From NCBI GenBank assembly GCA_051646105.1, contig JBOFCO010000109.1, forward strand, positions 1-26,958: a DNA stretch of 26,958 nucleotides. The letters run 5' to 3'. A program made the translations under genes and the position numbers. Shown here piece by piece: positions 1 through 7,523 of the stretch (its first letter is position 1; every line of letters begins with the position of its first letter). The notes under the pieces were generated by a model. That model ran no database searches, was not told where the DNA came from, and saw only the letters and a list, made by a program, of their open reading frames with translations. Source of the stretch: JBOFCO01 sp051646105 (GTDB taxonomy: Bacteria > Pseudomonadota > Alphaproteobacteria > Rhodobacterales > Rhodobacteraceae).

Positions 1-281
1 TTCAGATCGGGGAACACAAATACGGCAAGCCGATCCTTGACCGGGTGGTGAAGCCCGAAACCTCGCTGGCCGAGGCGCAAAAGGCGGTGCTGCTGTCGAT
101 GGATTCCACGCTGCGGTCGCACCTGTCGGTCGGCATGCCGCTGGACCTGATGGTGATCGAGCGCGACCAGTGCCGCGTCGGCCTGTCCCGCCGGATCGAG
201 GCGGGCGATGCCCAGTTCAAGGCGATGAGCGAAGCCTGGTCCAAGGCCCTGCGTGACAGTTTCGTGAAGGTGCAGATTTAG
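1..281 (+). CDS. Proteasome-type protease (Anbu family), C-terminal part
   Basis: The frame is open from the window edge (first full codon at base 3) to a TAG stop at 279-281, giving about 92 C-terminal residues. They include IGEHKYGKPILDRVV and SMDSTLRSHLSVGMPLDL, segments I recognise from the Anbu / COG3484 predicted proteasome-type proteases, which are N-terminal-nucleophile hydrolases related to HslV and the 20S proteasome. The catalytic N-terminal threonine region lies outside the window, so activity cannot be judged. In many bacteria Anbu sits with transglutaminase-like, alpha-E and ATP-grasp genes; if present here they are upstream of the window. The gene converges with pyrG, with 121 bases between the two stops. 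The family call is fairly sure; function in the cell is poorly known for the family. Confidence 0.85.
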   Translation, partial: QIGEHKYGKPILDRVVKPETSLAEAQKAVLLSMDSTLRSHLSVGMPLDLMVIERDQCRVGLSRRIEAGDAQFKAMSEAWSKALRDSFVKVQI

Positions 282-287
282 GGGATG

Positions 288-317
288 CGGGCTTGGGCGG
301 GTGGCCCGCCTTGCCCG
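288..317. terminator. GC-rich hairpin between convergent Anbu and pyrG genes
   Basis: GGCGGG (296-301) pairs with CCCGCC (305-310) across a 3-base loop. CGGGC (288-292) pairs with GCCCG (313-317) beyond a small internal loop. No T-run follows on either strand, so it is terminator-like rather than a textbook intrinsic terminator. Its place between two converging genes supports a role in stopping transcripts. Confidence 0.35.
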
Positions 318-402
318 GGATGCCCAAAGCATTCCGCGCCGCGCCGCGCCCGTCGCGACCCTGTCTCGGGATGGGACAGCGAATGATCGCCCGTCCGTCA
401 CC

Positions 403-2046
403 TCAAACCAACCGCTCCCCCTTCACCGCCGCCCTCACGAAATCCGCGAACAAGGGATGTGGTGCGAAGGGTTTCGACTTTAGCTCGGGATGAAACTGCA
501 CGCCGATGAACCAGGGGTGGCCCTTGACCTCGACGATCTCGGGCAGGCGGCCATCGGGGGACATGCCCGAAAACAGCAGGCCGCAGCTTTCCAGCTTGTC
601 GCGATACTTGATGTCCACCTCATAGCGGTGGCGGTGGCGTTCCTCGATGGTGGTGGCGCCGTAGACAGACGCCACCTTTGACCCCGCCGCCAGCAGCGCG
701 GTATAGGCCCCGAGCCGCATGGTGCCGCCCTTGTCGTCATCGACCTTGCGGGCGACGGTATGGTTGCCCTGCACCCATTCCTTCAGGTGATAGACCACGG
801 GTTCGAACCGCTTTTCGCCCTTCTCGTGATCGAACTCCTCTGACCCGGCCTTGGTGACACCGGCCAGATTGCGCGCGGCCTCGATCACCGCCATCTGCAT
901 GCCCAGGCAGATGCCCAGATAGGGCACATGCCTTTCGCGGGCGAATTGCGCGGCCTTGATCTTGCCTTCCGTGCCACGCTCGCCGAAACCGCCGGGCACA
1001 AGGATCGCCTGAAAACCTTCCAGATACGGGGCAGGGTCTTCGCGTTCAAAGATGCCCGCATCGATCCATTCGGCGCGCACCTTCACCCGGTTTGCCATAC
1101 CGCCATGGGTCAGCGCCTCTGCAATCGATTTATAGGCATCTTCAAGCTGCGTGTATTTGCCGACGATGGCGACCCGCACCTCTCCCTCGATGTTGGTCAG
1201 CCGGTCCATCACATCGGTCCAGCGGGCAAGGTTCGGCTTGGGCGCCGGACGGATTCCAAAGGCATCAAGCACCGCCTGATCCAGCCCCTCGCGGTGATAG
1301 GCGAGCGGTGCCTCATAGATGGTCTTCAGGTCATAGGCGGCAATCACCGCATCCTTGCGGACGTTGCAGAACAGCGCGATCTTTTCGCGCTCCTTTTCCG
1401 GGATCGGATGTTCCGACCGGCAGACCAGCACATCGGGGGCAAGGCCGATGGATTGCAGTTCCTTCACCGAATGCTGGGTGGGCTTCGTTTTCAGTTCTCC
1501 GCTGGCCGCCAGATAGGGCAGCAGCGTCAGATGCATCAGGATGCATTCGCCGCGCGGGCGTTCGTGAATGAACTGGCGGATCGCTTCAAAGAACGGCAGG
1601 CCCTCGATATCGCCCACCGTGCCGCCGATCTCGCACAGCATGAAGTCGACCTCATCCTCGCCGATGCGCAGGAAGTCCTTGATTTCATTGGTCACATGCG
1701 GAATGACCTGAATGGTCTTGCCCAGATAGTCGCCGCGCCGTTCCTTTTCCAGCACGTTCGAATAGATCCGGCCCGATGAAATGCTGTCGGTCTTGCGCGC
1801 CGATACCCCGGTGAAACGTTCGTAATGGCCAAGGTCCAGATCGGTTTCGGCGCCGTCATCAGTCACGAAAACCTCGCCATGTTCAAAGGGCGACATCGTG
1901 CCGGGATCGACGTTCAGATAGGGATCAAGCTTGCGCAGACGGACGGTGTAGCCGCGCGCCTGCAACAACGCGCCAAGGGCGGCAGAGGCCAGCCCCTTGC
2001 CCAGCGAGGACACGACGCCGCCGGTGATGAAAACGTAACGTGCCAT
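403..2046 (-). CDS. pyrG: CTP synthase (glutamine hydrolysing)
   Basis: A 547-residue protein, the usual length for CTP synthase, which makes CTP from UTP with ATP and glutamine in the last step of pyrimidine nucleotide synthesis. It begins MARYVFITGGVVSSLGKG, the amidoligase P-loop region. The C-terminal class I glutamine amidotransferase domain shows the nucleophile C380 in YLGICLGMQ and the H519/E521 pair in VQFHPEL. The frame is open upstream to 2115, but the ATG at 2046 matches the family N-terminus and has a G-rich ribosome site (GGGGGC) about 9 bases before it. It is the last gene of the minus-strand group DUF6524 - secG - pyrG. The 167 bases before it contain a good promoter candidate (2133-2161). 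Confidence 0.98.
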   Translation of the reverse strand: MARYVFITGGVVSSLGKGLASAALGALLQARGYTVRLRKLDPYLNVDPGTMSPFEHGEVFVTDDGAETDLDLGHYERFTGVSARKTDSISSGRIYSNVLEKERRGDYLGKTIQVIPHVTNEIKDFLRIGEDEVDFMLCEIGGTVGDIEGLPFFEAIRQFIHERPRGECILMHLTLLPYLAASGELKTKPTQHSVKELQSIGLAPDVLVCRSEHPIPEKEREKIALFCNVRKDAVIAAYDLKTIYEAPLAYHREGLDQAVLDAFGIRPAPKPNLARWTDVMDRLTNIEGEVRVAIVGKYTQLEDAYKSIAEALTHGGMANRVKVRAEWIDAGIFEREDPAPYLEGFQAILVPGGFGERGTEGKIKAAQFARERHVPYLGICLGMQMAVIEAARNLAGVTKAGSEEFDHEKGEKRFEPVVYHLKEWVQGNHTVARKVDDDKGGTMRLGAYTALLAAGSKVASVYGATTIEERHRHRYEVDIKYRDKLESCGLLFSGMSPDGRLPEIVEVKGHPWFIGVQFHPELKSKPFAPHPLFADFVRAAVKGERLV

Positions 2047-2132
2047 GTGCGGACTGCCCCCGTGAGTGTCATTTTTGGCGTCAAAACGCCGGTGCGTCGG
2101 GGTCTTTGCGACCACGGCATCACGGGATTTGA

Positions 2133-2161
2133 CCTATATCGGATTCGCCCGGCCAGCGCAA
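2133..2161 (-). promoter_or_regulatory. Candidate sigma-70-type promoter of pyrG
   Basis: On the minus strand TTGCGC (2161-2156) and TATAGG (2138-2133) are separated by exactly 17 bases, about 87 bases before the pyrG start. This would allow pyrG to be transcribed apart from secG. It is a match by eye only. Confidence 0.4.
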
Positions 2162-2213
2162 CCAGACCGCTATATGCGGGGCTGGCTATTCGGGCGCGGC
2201 CAAGGATTTGTGG

Positions 2214-2588
2214 TTACTGGTCCGCAGGCGGCGGTACGGCAGGTGTGTTGGCATCCGCACCTGTCGGCGGCAGCAGGCTTTCGCCCTCTGGCACCAGCGG
2301 GGTGGTGGTTTCCGTTGCGGCGGGTTGCTCTGTCAGTCGGTCGACAACCGATCCGGTCGCGGAATTGCGCGCCGCGATTACCGTCAGGGCGATGGATGTG
2401 GCGATAAAGGCAATGGCAAAGACCCAGGTCAGCTTGGCCAGCGCCGTCGCCGCTGACCGGCCTGTCATGACGCCGCCGCCGCCCCCGCCGCCGATGCCCA
2501 GACCGCCGCCTTCGGACCGTTGCAGAAGCACGATACCGATCAGCGCCAGCGCCAGGATCAGGTGGATGACAAGGACGACGTTTTCCAT
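2214..2588 (-). CDS. secG: Preprotein translocase subunit SecG
   Basis: A 124-residue inner-membrane protein with the SecG layout: a first membrane helix (about residues 4-23), a glycine-rich loop after LLQRSEGGGLG, and a second helix (about 49-72). A Pro/Ala/Thr-rich hydrophilic tail, often seen in alphaproteobacteria, follows. SecG joins SecY and SecE in the channel and assists SecA-driven export. The glycine run (about residues 34-40) is characteristic. The start at 2588 gives the conserved MENVVLVIHLIL N-terminus. It lies 167 bases before pyrG and 69 bases after the DUF6524 gene on the same strand, with its own promoter candidate. Confidence 0.96.
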   Translation of the reverse strand: MENVVLVIHLILALALIGIVLLQRSEGGGLGIGGGGGGGVMTGRSAATALAKLTWVFAIAFIATSIALTVIAARNSATGSVVDRLTEQPAATETTTPLVPEGESLLPPTGADANTPAVPPPADQ

Positions 2589-2617
2589 GGGTCGTGTTCC
2601 GCTTCTGGTGACGCGCC

Positions 2618-2646
2618 TATCTAGGCGTGTCGGGCGCGGCCCGCAA
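2618..2646 (-). promoter_or_regulatory. Candidate secG promoter with a palindrome over the -10
   Basis: On the minus strand TTGCGG (2646-2641), a 17-base spacer and TAGATA (2623-2618) form a sigma-70-like promoter about 30 bases before the secG ATG. The -10 lies inside the inverted repeat CGCCTA-N2-TAGGCG (2614-2627). Inference from pattern only. Confidence 0.42.
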
Positions 2647-2657
2647 GGGATAATGGG

Positions 2658-3053
2658 TCAGGCATCCACATCGTCCACATCCGCCTGCCCGGAAATCTTC
2701 TGGCGCAGGATGCTCCACGACAGCCCGACACCCAGCACGACAGACAATGCCAGGATGCCCAACCAGATGTTGAGCGACGGGTTGGCCAGCGACAGCCAGC
2801 CCCAATCGTACATCACCCACAAGATCGAAGCGACCAGCGCGGCGACCAGAACCATGCCCAGTGCACCGATGGATCGCAGCGTGGCCCGCAGATAGACGGC
2901 ATAGGCCAGGAACAGCACCAGCCCGAACAGAACGGTCAGCGGCAGTTGCACGCCATAGTTCGCCTCTGCCCAGCGGTAATAGTTCCACCGCGTCGGGTTG
3001 AAGGTGACGGCAAGCAATGCGAATGCCGCCAGCCAGCGCAGAACGAAGCCCAT
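2658..3053 (-). CDS. DUF6524-type four-helix membrane protein
   Basis: A 131-residue hydrophobic protein beginning MGFVLRWLAAFALLAVTFNPTR. Four membrane segments are visible, at about residues 4-19, 37-55, 64-82 and 95-113. Between helices 1 and 2 it has the aromatic stretch NYYRWAEANY, and the tail is acidic (DVDDVDA). I recognise it as the small DUF6524 family; no function is known to me. The frame is open much further upstream (to 3761), but that part runs antisense through purA, so the ATG at 3053 is the sensible start. It is the first gene of the minus-strand group and diverges from purA over 141 bases. Its position suggests co-expression with secG, but nothing in the sequence ties it to secretion. 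Confidence 0.85.
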   Translation of the reverse strand: MGFVLRWLAAFALLAVTFNPTRWNYYRWAEANYGVQLPLTVLFGLVLFLAYAVYLRATLRSIGALGMVLVAALVASILWVMYDWGWLSLANPSLNIWLGILALSVVLGVGLSWSILRQKISGQADVDDVDA

Positions 3054-3131
3054 CTTTGCCCCCTTGATCCGGTTTCCCGTCACGTGCCGGATTGTCGCGC
3101 CCCTGTCCAGACGGCCCGTGCATTTCGCGGG

Positions 3132-3160
3132 TTTCCCATCGCGCGCCGGACCGCTATATC
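3132..3160 (+). promoter_or_regulatory. Weak promoter candidate of purA
   Basis: TTTCCC (3132-3137), 17 bases, then TATATC (3155-3160), 34 bases before the purA GTG. The -35 is poor and the -10 fair. It lies in the divergent purA/DUF6524 interval. Confidence 0.28.
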
Positions 3161-3194
3161 TGACCGCGTTTGCGCGGATGTCCGGGGGAAGAAC

Positions 3195-4487
3195 GTGGCC
3201 AATGTCGTTGTCGTGGGCGCCCAGTGGGGCGACGAAGGAAAAGGCAAGCTGGTGGACTGGCTGTCGGAACGCGCCGATATCGTCGCGCGCTTTCAGGGCG
3301 GGCATAATGCCGGACATACCTTGGTCATCGACGGCAAGGTTTACAAGCTGTCGTTGCTGCCTTCCGGCATCGTGCGGGGCGGCAAGCTTTCCGTGATCGG
3401 CAATGGTGTTGTGGTCGATCCCTGGCATCTGGTCACCGAGATTGAAAAGCTTCGCGGTCAGGGCGTGGAAATCACCCCTGAAAACCTGATCCTTGCGGAA
3501 AATGCCAGCCTGATCCTGCCGATCCATGGTGAACTGGACCGGGGTCGCGAAAGCCAGACAGGGGTCGCCAAGATCGGCACCACCGGGCGTGGGATCGGTC
3601 CGGCATACGAGGACAAGGTTGGACGCCGGGCAATCCGCGTGGCCGACATTTTCGATGAAGCCACGCTTGATACCCGCATCGGCCGCCTGCTGACCCATCA
3701 CAATGCGCTTCGTGCGGGGCTTGGCCTTGATCCCGTGGATGCGGCGGCGCTGAAGGCGCAAATCCTTGAAATCGCGCCCAAGATCAAACCCTATGCCGGC
3801 CCGGTTTGGAAGGTGCTGACCGAGGCACGCCGCGCAGGCAAGCGCATCCTGTTCGAAGGCGCGCAGGGATCCTTGCTCGACATCGACTTCGGCACCTATC
3901 CCTTTGTCACCTCGTCAAACGTCATCGCCGGGCAGGCCGCCACCGGCACCGGACTTGGTCCCACCGCGATCGATTTTGTGCTGGGTATCGTCAAGGCCTA
4001 TACCACCCGCGTCGGCGAGGGTCCCTTCCCGGCGGAGCTGTTCGATGCAGATGGCGAGCGTCTTGGGGAACGCGGTCATGAATTCGGCACGGTCACCGGG
4101 CGCAAGCGGCGCTGCGGCTGGTTCGATGCGGTTCTGGTGCGCCAGACTTGCGCCACCAGTGGCGTGTCCGGAATAGCGCTGACCAAGCTCGATGTGCTCG
4201 ATGGCTTCAAGACGCTCAAAATCTGCGTGGCCTATGATCTTGATGGGGAACGGCTGGACTATCTGCCCACGGCCGCTGATCAACAGGCGCGCTGCAAGCC
4301 GATCTATGAGGAAATGGAGGGCTGGCAGGACAGCACCGAAGGCGCGCGTTCATGGAACGACCTGCCGGGGGCGGCGGTGAAATATGTGCGCCGGATCGAG
4401 GAACTGATCCAGTGCCCGGTCGCGCTGCTGTCGACCAGCCCTGAACGCGACGACACCATTCTTGTCACCGACCCCTTCGCGGACTGA
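3195..4487 (+). CDS. purA: Adenylosuccinate synthetase
   Basis: A 430-residue protein of exactly family length. It joins IMP and aspartate using GTP to form adenylosuccinate, the first committed step to AMP, in the cytoplasm. It begins ANVVVVGAQWGDEGKGK, with the GTP loop at residues 12-18. D13 and H41 (GHNAGHT) sit where the E. coli catalytic pair does. Further signatures are GTTGRGIGPAYEDK and the TGRKRRCGWFDA segment. The start is a GTG at 3195, preceded by a strong GGGGGAAG ribosome site at 3184-3191. The frame is open further upstream, but that part runs antisense through the DUF6524 gene and lacks homology. The DUF2842 gene follows after 13 bases. Confidence 0.98.
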   Translation: MANVVVVGAQWGDEGKGKLVDWLSERADIVARFQGGHNAGHTLVIDGKVYKLSLLPSGIVRGGKLSVIGNGVVVDPWHLVTEIEKLRGQGVEITPENLILAENASLILPIHGELDRGRESQTGVAKIGTTGRGIGPAYEDKVGRRAIRVADIFDEATLDTRIGRLLTHHNALRAGLGLDPVDAAALKAQILEIAPKIKPYAGPVWKVLTEARRAGKRILFEGAQGSLLDIDFGTYPFVTSSNVIAGQAATGTGLGPTAIDFVLGIVKAYTTRVGEGPFPAELFDADGERLGERGHEFGTVTGRKRRCGWFDAVLVRQTCATSGVSGIALTKLDVLDGFKTLKICVAYDLDGERLDYLPTAADQQARCKPIYEEMEGWQDSTEGARSWNDLPGAAVKYVRRIEELIQCPVALLSTSPERDDTILVTDPFAD

Positions 4488-4500
4488 TGGCCCCCGACTG

Positions 4501-4764
4501 ATGGCACTGTCTTACAAATCCCGCCGGCGCTGGTCGCTGTTCATCCTGCTGGTCGGGCTGCCGGTCTATATCGGTGTCGCGCTTTATGTCGTGACGTGGT
4601 TCGATGATCATTACGGGCGCCTGCCGATCCTGGCAGAGTTGCTGGTCTTTGTCGTTCTGGGATTTCTGTGGATGCTGCCGCTCCGCCGCGTGTTTCTTGG
4701 TGTCGGCAAGGCCGATCCGGATGCACAAAAGCAAACGGGCGGGTCCGAAAACCCGCCCGCCTGA
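4501..4764 (+). CDS. DUF2842 family small membrane protein
   Basis: An 87-residue protein starting MALSYKSRRRWSLF. A basic N-terminus is followed by two membrane segments (about residues 11-34 and 42-62) and a hydrophilic tail ending GGSENPPA. I recognise it as the alphaproteobacterial DUF2842 family, of unknown function. It begins 13 bases after the purA stop without a clear ribosome site of its own, so it is probably translated by re-initiation from purA. Its last codons also encode a hairpin that works as a terminator for the opposite-strand gene, and this may constrain its C-terminal sequence. Confidence 0.85.
   Translation: MALSYKSRRRWSLFILLVGLPVYIGVALYVVTWFDDHYGRLPILAELLVFVVLGFLWMLPLRRVFLGVGKADPDAQKQTGGSENPPA
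4724..4759 (-). terminator. Intrinsic terminator of the 867-residue protein gene, inside the DUF2842 gene
   Basis: Perfect 9-base arms CGGGCGGGT (4736-4744) and ACCCGCCCG (4751-4759) enclose a 6-base loop. On the minus strand the hairpin is followed by TTTGCTTTTGTG (4735-4724), a U-rich tail. It starts 22 bases after the stop of the minus-strand gene. On the plus strand no T-run follows. Confidence 0.75.
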
Positions 4765-4781
4765 CCACTGCCCAAACTGGT

Positions 4782-7385
4782 TCAATGCCTGGTGGCATTC
4801 GCCTCGCTGACAAATCGCGAGGTTGAGGCGATGGCGAACTGACCACGGCGGACTTTCTGAATCTTGCCCTGCCGCAGCAGGATACCAAAGGACCGCAGCC
4901 CTGCCTCACGCGTGAAACCGTCATCATCGGCAACGGCGGCAGCCCGCAGCATGACTTGCGGACGCGAGAAATGCTTGTGGCCCTCGACCGTCGAAGTATA
5001 GGCCGCTGCTGCTTCCAAAAGATCAGGCAGAGAGGTCACACCGGTGCGCTCCACGAAAGCACCGAATTTTGCGATGCCTTCCGCCGTCAGTTCCTGATCG
5101 GGTGCTGCATCGTCGTCTCCGTCTTCCTCGATCCCCGGCTGCTCAAGGCGCGCCGGGCTGGCAATGCGGCGGGGGCGGATTACGACAGGGCCTGATGGGG
5201 CGGGGGCTGCCACCTGCTGCCCGGAAAGGTCGACACGCTGTTCCGACACCAACACAAGTGGCGCACTGCGGACCGTCACACGCTCGGTCGCGGGTGCGGG
5301 CCGTTCGGTCGCGGCCTGAACCGGGACCGGACGGCGCGGCATTACGGGAACCGGCTGGCGGCGTCTTTCCGATTCCGGCCGCAGATCCTCGATTCCCGTA
5401 TCCTCGACAGCTTCTTCGACGAAGGCTTCGCCGGAAACCGGTGCCGCCGCTTCGATATCCTCAATCGGGGCTGCCGGGCGGATCACCTCGGCCAGATCCT
5501 CGCGGTAGCGGTCGAGAACGCCGGTAGACTCATCGCTGTCGCCGTGGGTGGCCTTGATCTTGCGATCCGCGACCGTCGCCGCCACGGCTGCCTTCAGATG
5601 TGCGATTGCAGAAAACCGGCGGCGATTCTCTGCGCCTTCCAGCTTGGTCTTGGTGGTTTCGAAGATGCGAGAGATCGGGCCATCTTCGCCTTCATTCACA
5701 TCCGGGAAGATCGGGCCGGTGATCGCCTCGACCGGCTGCATCTCTGCTTCCTGCACGTCGATGACGGGGTCATTGCCATAGTCCTCGGCCAGACGGTGGC
5801 GGCCGCTTGTTTCAGGCTGCTGCGCCGCCTCGTCTTCTTCGGCGAAGGCGTCGGCAACTGCATCAAGCGCGGCATCTTCGGACGAGGTTTCGCCAATATC
5901 GTCTTCGATGTAGTCATCCACATCGTATTCGCTGGTCACAACTTCCTGAGCGGTACCAGGATTTCGGGCTTCAACGGCGCCAGAATCTGCAAGAATACCT
6001 GAAAGGTCCGGCTCGGTCTGTCCGACCTCATCTGCGTCCCGTGCCTTGCTGCTGCGGATCGCTTCAAGGACGCTGCTGGTGCTTTGGGTGAAGTCGTCTT
6101 CGACGCCATCAAGCGCGCGCAGTTCCCCTTCAAGATCGCCGTCAAACTCGTCGCCTTCGTCGAAGGCTGTCATGTCATCGGCGTCAAGCTCGTCCGCTGC
6201 CTCATCGGCATAGAAGATATCTTCGTCGCTGTCTGCTGTCGTTTCGACCGGTGAAGTACCGTCGAGAGCGGCCAGATCGGACACTTCTTCTGCGGGGCTT
6301 TCGCCCGCGGCAGCGGCCTTTTCAAAGGAAACATAATCAAATTCGGTGTTGTCGTCGTTGAACACCGCCGCGAGACTGTCTTCAAGCGGGGTTTCATCGG
6401 CCAGCTCGACGGTTCCGCCCGAAAAAACGGCGGCATCGCCAGCTTCCGGCTGGGCAAGAACTTCCCGCAGCGGTGCGATCCGGTCCTCGACCCGGTTTCC
6501 GATCCCGTCCTCGACAAATGTGTCCGCGGCCATGTCCTCGGCCCGGTCGTCAGTCATGTCGGTGTAGCCGGTAAATTCGCCAACATCGTCCGTGTCGATG
6601 TCCTCGATATATTCGTCGGTCGCGCCGGCACTCTGGCTGATCTCTTCGGCGGCACGGGGCGAACCGGTTTCGATCGTCAGCGTATCCGCCGTCGCCGCCC
6701 TTGCAGATGAAACGGCTTCCGGTTCTACGAACGCACCGGCGATCGTTGGAATGGCGGCCTTTTCGACTTTGATCGCGGCGCGGATTCGTTGCAGCTTGGC
6801 CGCAACGCCATCGTCGATCACGTCGGCAGAAACCTCCGCTGCCGGTTCCGTCACCTGCTTTGCAGTATCCTCCGCCGAAAAGTTTGTATCGTCATCCAGC
6901 AGAGTGGTTTCGTCGTCCTCGACCAGTGCGGCATCGGCAACAGCATCCAGGCTGAAATCCGAAGCATCCTCGAAATGCATCTCCTCGGCGGGTTCGGCCA
7001 CGATCTCGGCGGCGGCAAACGCTTCCGGAAGGGTGCGGGATTGTGGCGAAACTGTGGCCGGTGCGGTTACGGCAGAGGAGCGGACCGGATTCGCGGTGGC
7101 CGGGGTAGCCACAGAATCATCTGCATCGGTCTGCCCGGCGCGCAGCACGATCCCATTGGCCTGAACCTTAGCCTCGACCCGGCGCTGAATTTCGCGTTCC
7201 GCGATCCGGTGCAGCATCTCTGCATCGGGTGTCGGTGGCTCAGCCCCGAAATAACGGTCATCTGCGGCCAAATCGCGGAAATATTCCGCAATCGCCTTCA
7301 TCGTCGAAAACGGTTCCTCAAACCCTTCGAGGGTGCACGAAAACGTGCCATAGGAAACCGTCAGGATCTTGCTCGCACCGACCAT
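4782..7385 (-). CDS. Large acidic protein of unknown function with conserved-looking ends
   Basis: A protein of 867 residues that I cannot assign to a named family. The N-terminal part (about 1-75) looks folded: ILTVSYGTFSCTLEGF, then STMKAIAEYFRDLAADDRYF and a helical IAEREIQRRVEAKVQ. Residues of about 80-740 are extremely rich in Asp, Glu, Ala and Ser, contain runs such as EDDETTLLDDD and DEGDEFDGDLEGEL, and are probably disordered. A somewhat more basic, Pro/Arg-rich stretch (about 665-745) follows. The C-terminal ~100 residues (from about 766) again look folded and end with GLRSFGILLRQGKIQKVRRG, which resembles a winged-helix recognition helix plus wing, though that is a guess. There is no signal peptide or membrane helix, so it is probably cytoplasmic. 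The ATG at 7385 has AAGG about 9 bases before it. A strong terminator follows the stop. Confidence 0.85.
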   Translation of the reverse strand: MVGASKILTVSYGTFSCTLEGFEEPFSTMKAIAEYFRDLAADDRYFGAEPPTPDAEMLHRIAEREIQRRVEAKVQANGIVLRAGQTDADDSVATPATANPVRSSAVTAPATVSPQSRTLPEAFAAAEIVAEPAEEMHFEDASDFSLDAVADAALVEDDETTLLDDDTNFSAEDTAKQVTEPAAEVSADVIDDGVAAKLQRIRAAIKVEKAAIPTIAGAFVEPEAVSSARAATADTLTIETGSPRAAEEISQSAGATDEYIEDIDTDDVGEFTGYTDMTDDRAEDMAADTFVEDGIGNRVEDRIAPLREVLAQPEAGDAAVFSGGTVELADETPLEDSLAAVFNDDNTEFDYVSFEKAAAAGESPAEEVSDLAALDGTSPVETTADSDEDIFYADEAADELDADDMTAFDEGDEFDGDLEGELRALDGVEDDFTQSTSSVLEAIRSSKARDADEVGQTEPDLSGILADSGAVEARNPGTAQEVVTSEYDVDDYIEDDIGETSSEDAALDAVADAFAEEDEAAQQPETSGRHRLAEDYGNDPVIDVQEAEMQPVEAITGPIFPDVNEGEDGPISRIFETTKTKLEGAENRRRFSAIAHLKAAVAATVADRKIKATHGDSDESTGVLDRYREDLAEVIRPAAPIEDIEAAAPVSGEAFVEEAVEDTGIEDLRPESERRRQPVPVMPRRPVPVQAATERPAPATERVTVRSAPLVLVSEQRVDLSGQQVAAPAPSGPVVIRPRRIASPARLEQPGIEEDGDDDAAPDQELTAEGIAKFGAFVERTGVTSLPDLLEAAAAYTSTVEGHKHFSRPQVMLRAAAVADDDGFTREAGLRSFGILLRQGKIQKVRRGQFAIASTSRFVSEANATRH

Positions 7386-7498
7386 TGTAACTTGCCTTGT
7401 TGTGACCCAGCGCCCGAAATCTGTCTGGCAACCGGTTCCTTTAGATGAACAGAACGCGGAGAATGTAAGGATTTTTCTGGGCCGGGATTGTGTCGTTC

Positions 7499-7512
7499 TG
7501 CCATAATTGGCA
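7499..7512. repeat. Short inverted repeat before thiN
   Basis: TGCCA-TAAT-TGGCA, with 5-base arms, ends 11 bases before the thiN ATG, in the AT-richer 138-base interval shared with the divergent acidic-protein gene. It could be an operator or a weak hairpin near the ribosome site. It does not resemble a TPP riboswitch. Confidence 0.3.
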
Positions 7513-7523
7513 TCAATCTTCTC

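Noticed and set aside
361..379. Weak hairpin CTGTCTC/GGGACAG downstream of pyrG
   Set aside because: Seven pairs with a wobble, no T-run; weaker than the hairpin at 288-317 and likely chance.
801..815. GGTTCGAACC resembling a tRNA T-arm
   Set aside because: It is inside pyrG and no acceptor, D or anticodon stems fold around it.
2047..2115. N-terminal extension of pyrG from an upstream ATG
   Set aside because: The 23 extra residues are absent from the family, and the ATG at 2046 has the better ribosome site.
928..2895. Two long plus-strand open frames opposite pyrG and secG
   Set aside because: Antisense to well-supported genes; the proline run in one is simply the reverse of the SecG glycine loop.
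7386..7523. Possible TPP riboswitch before thiN
   Set aside because: The conserved CUGAGA and other thi-box elements are not present; only a short inverted repeat is seen.
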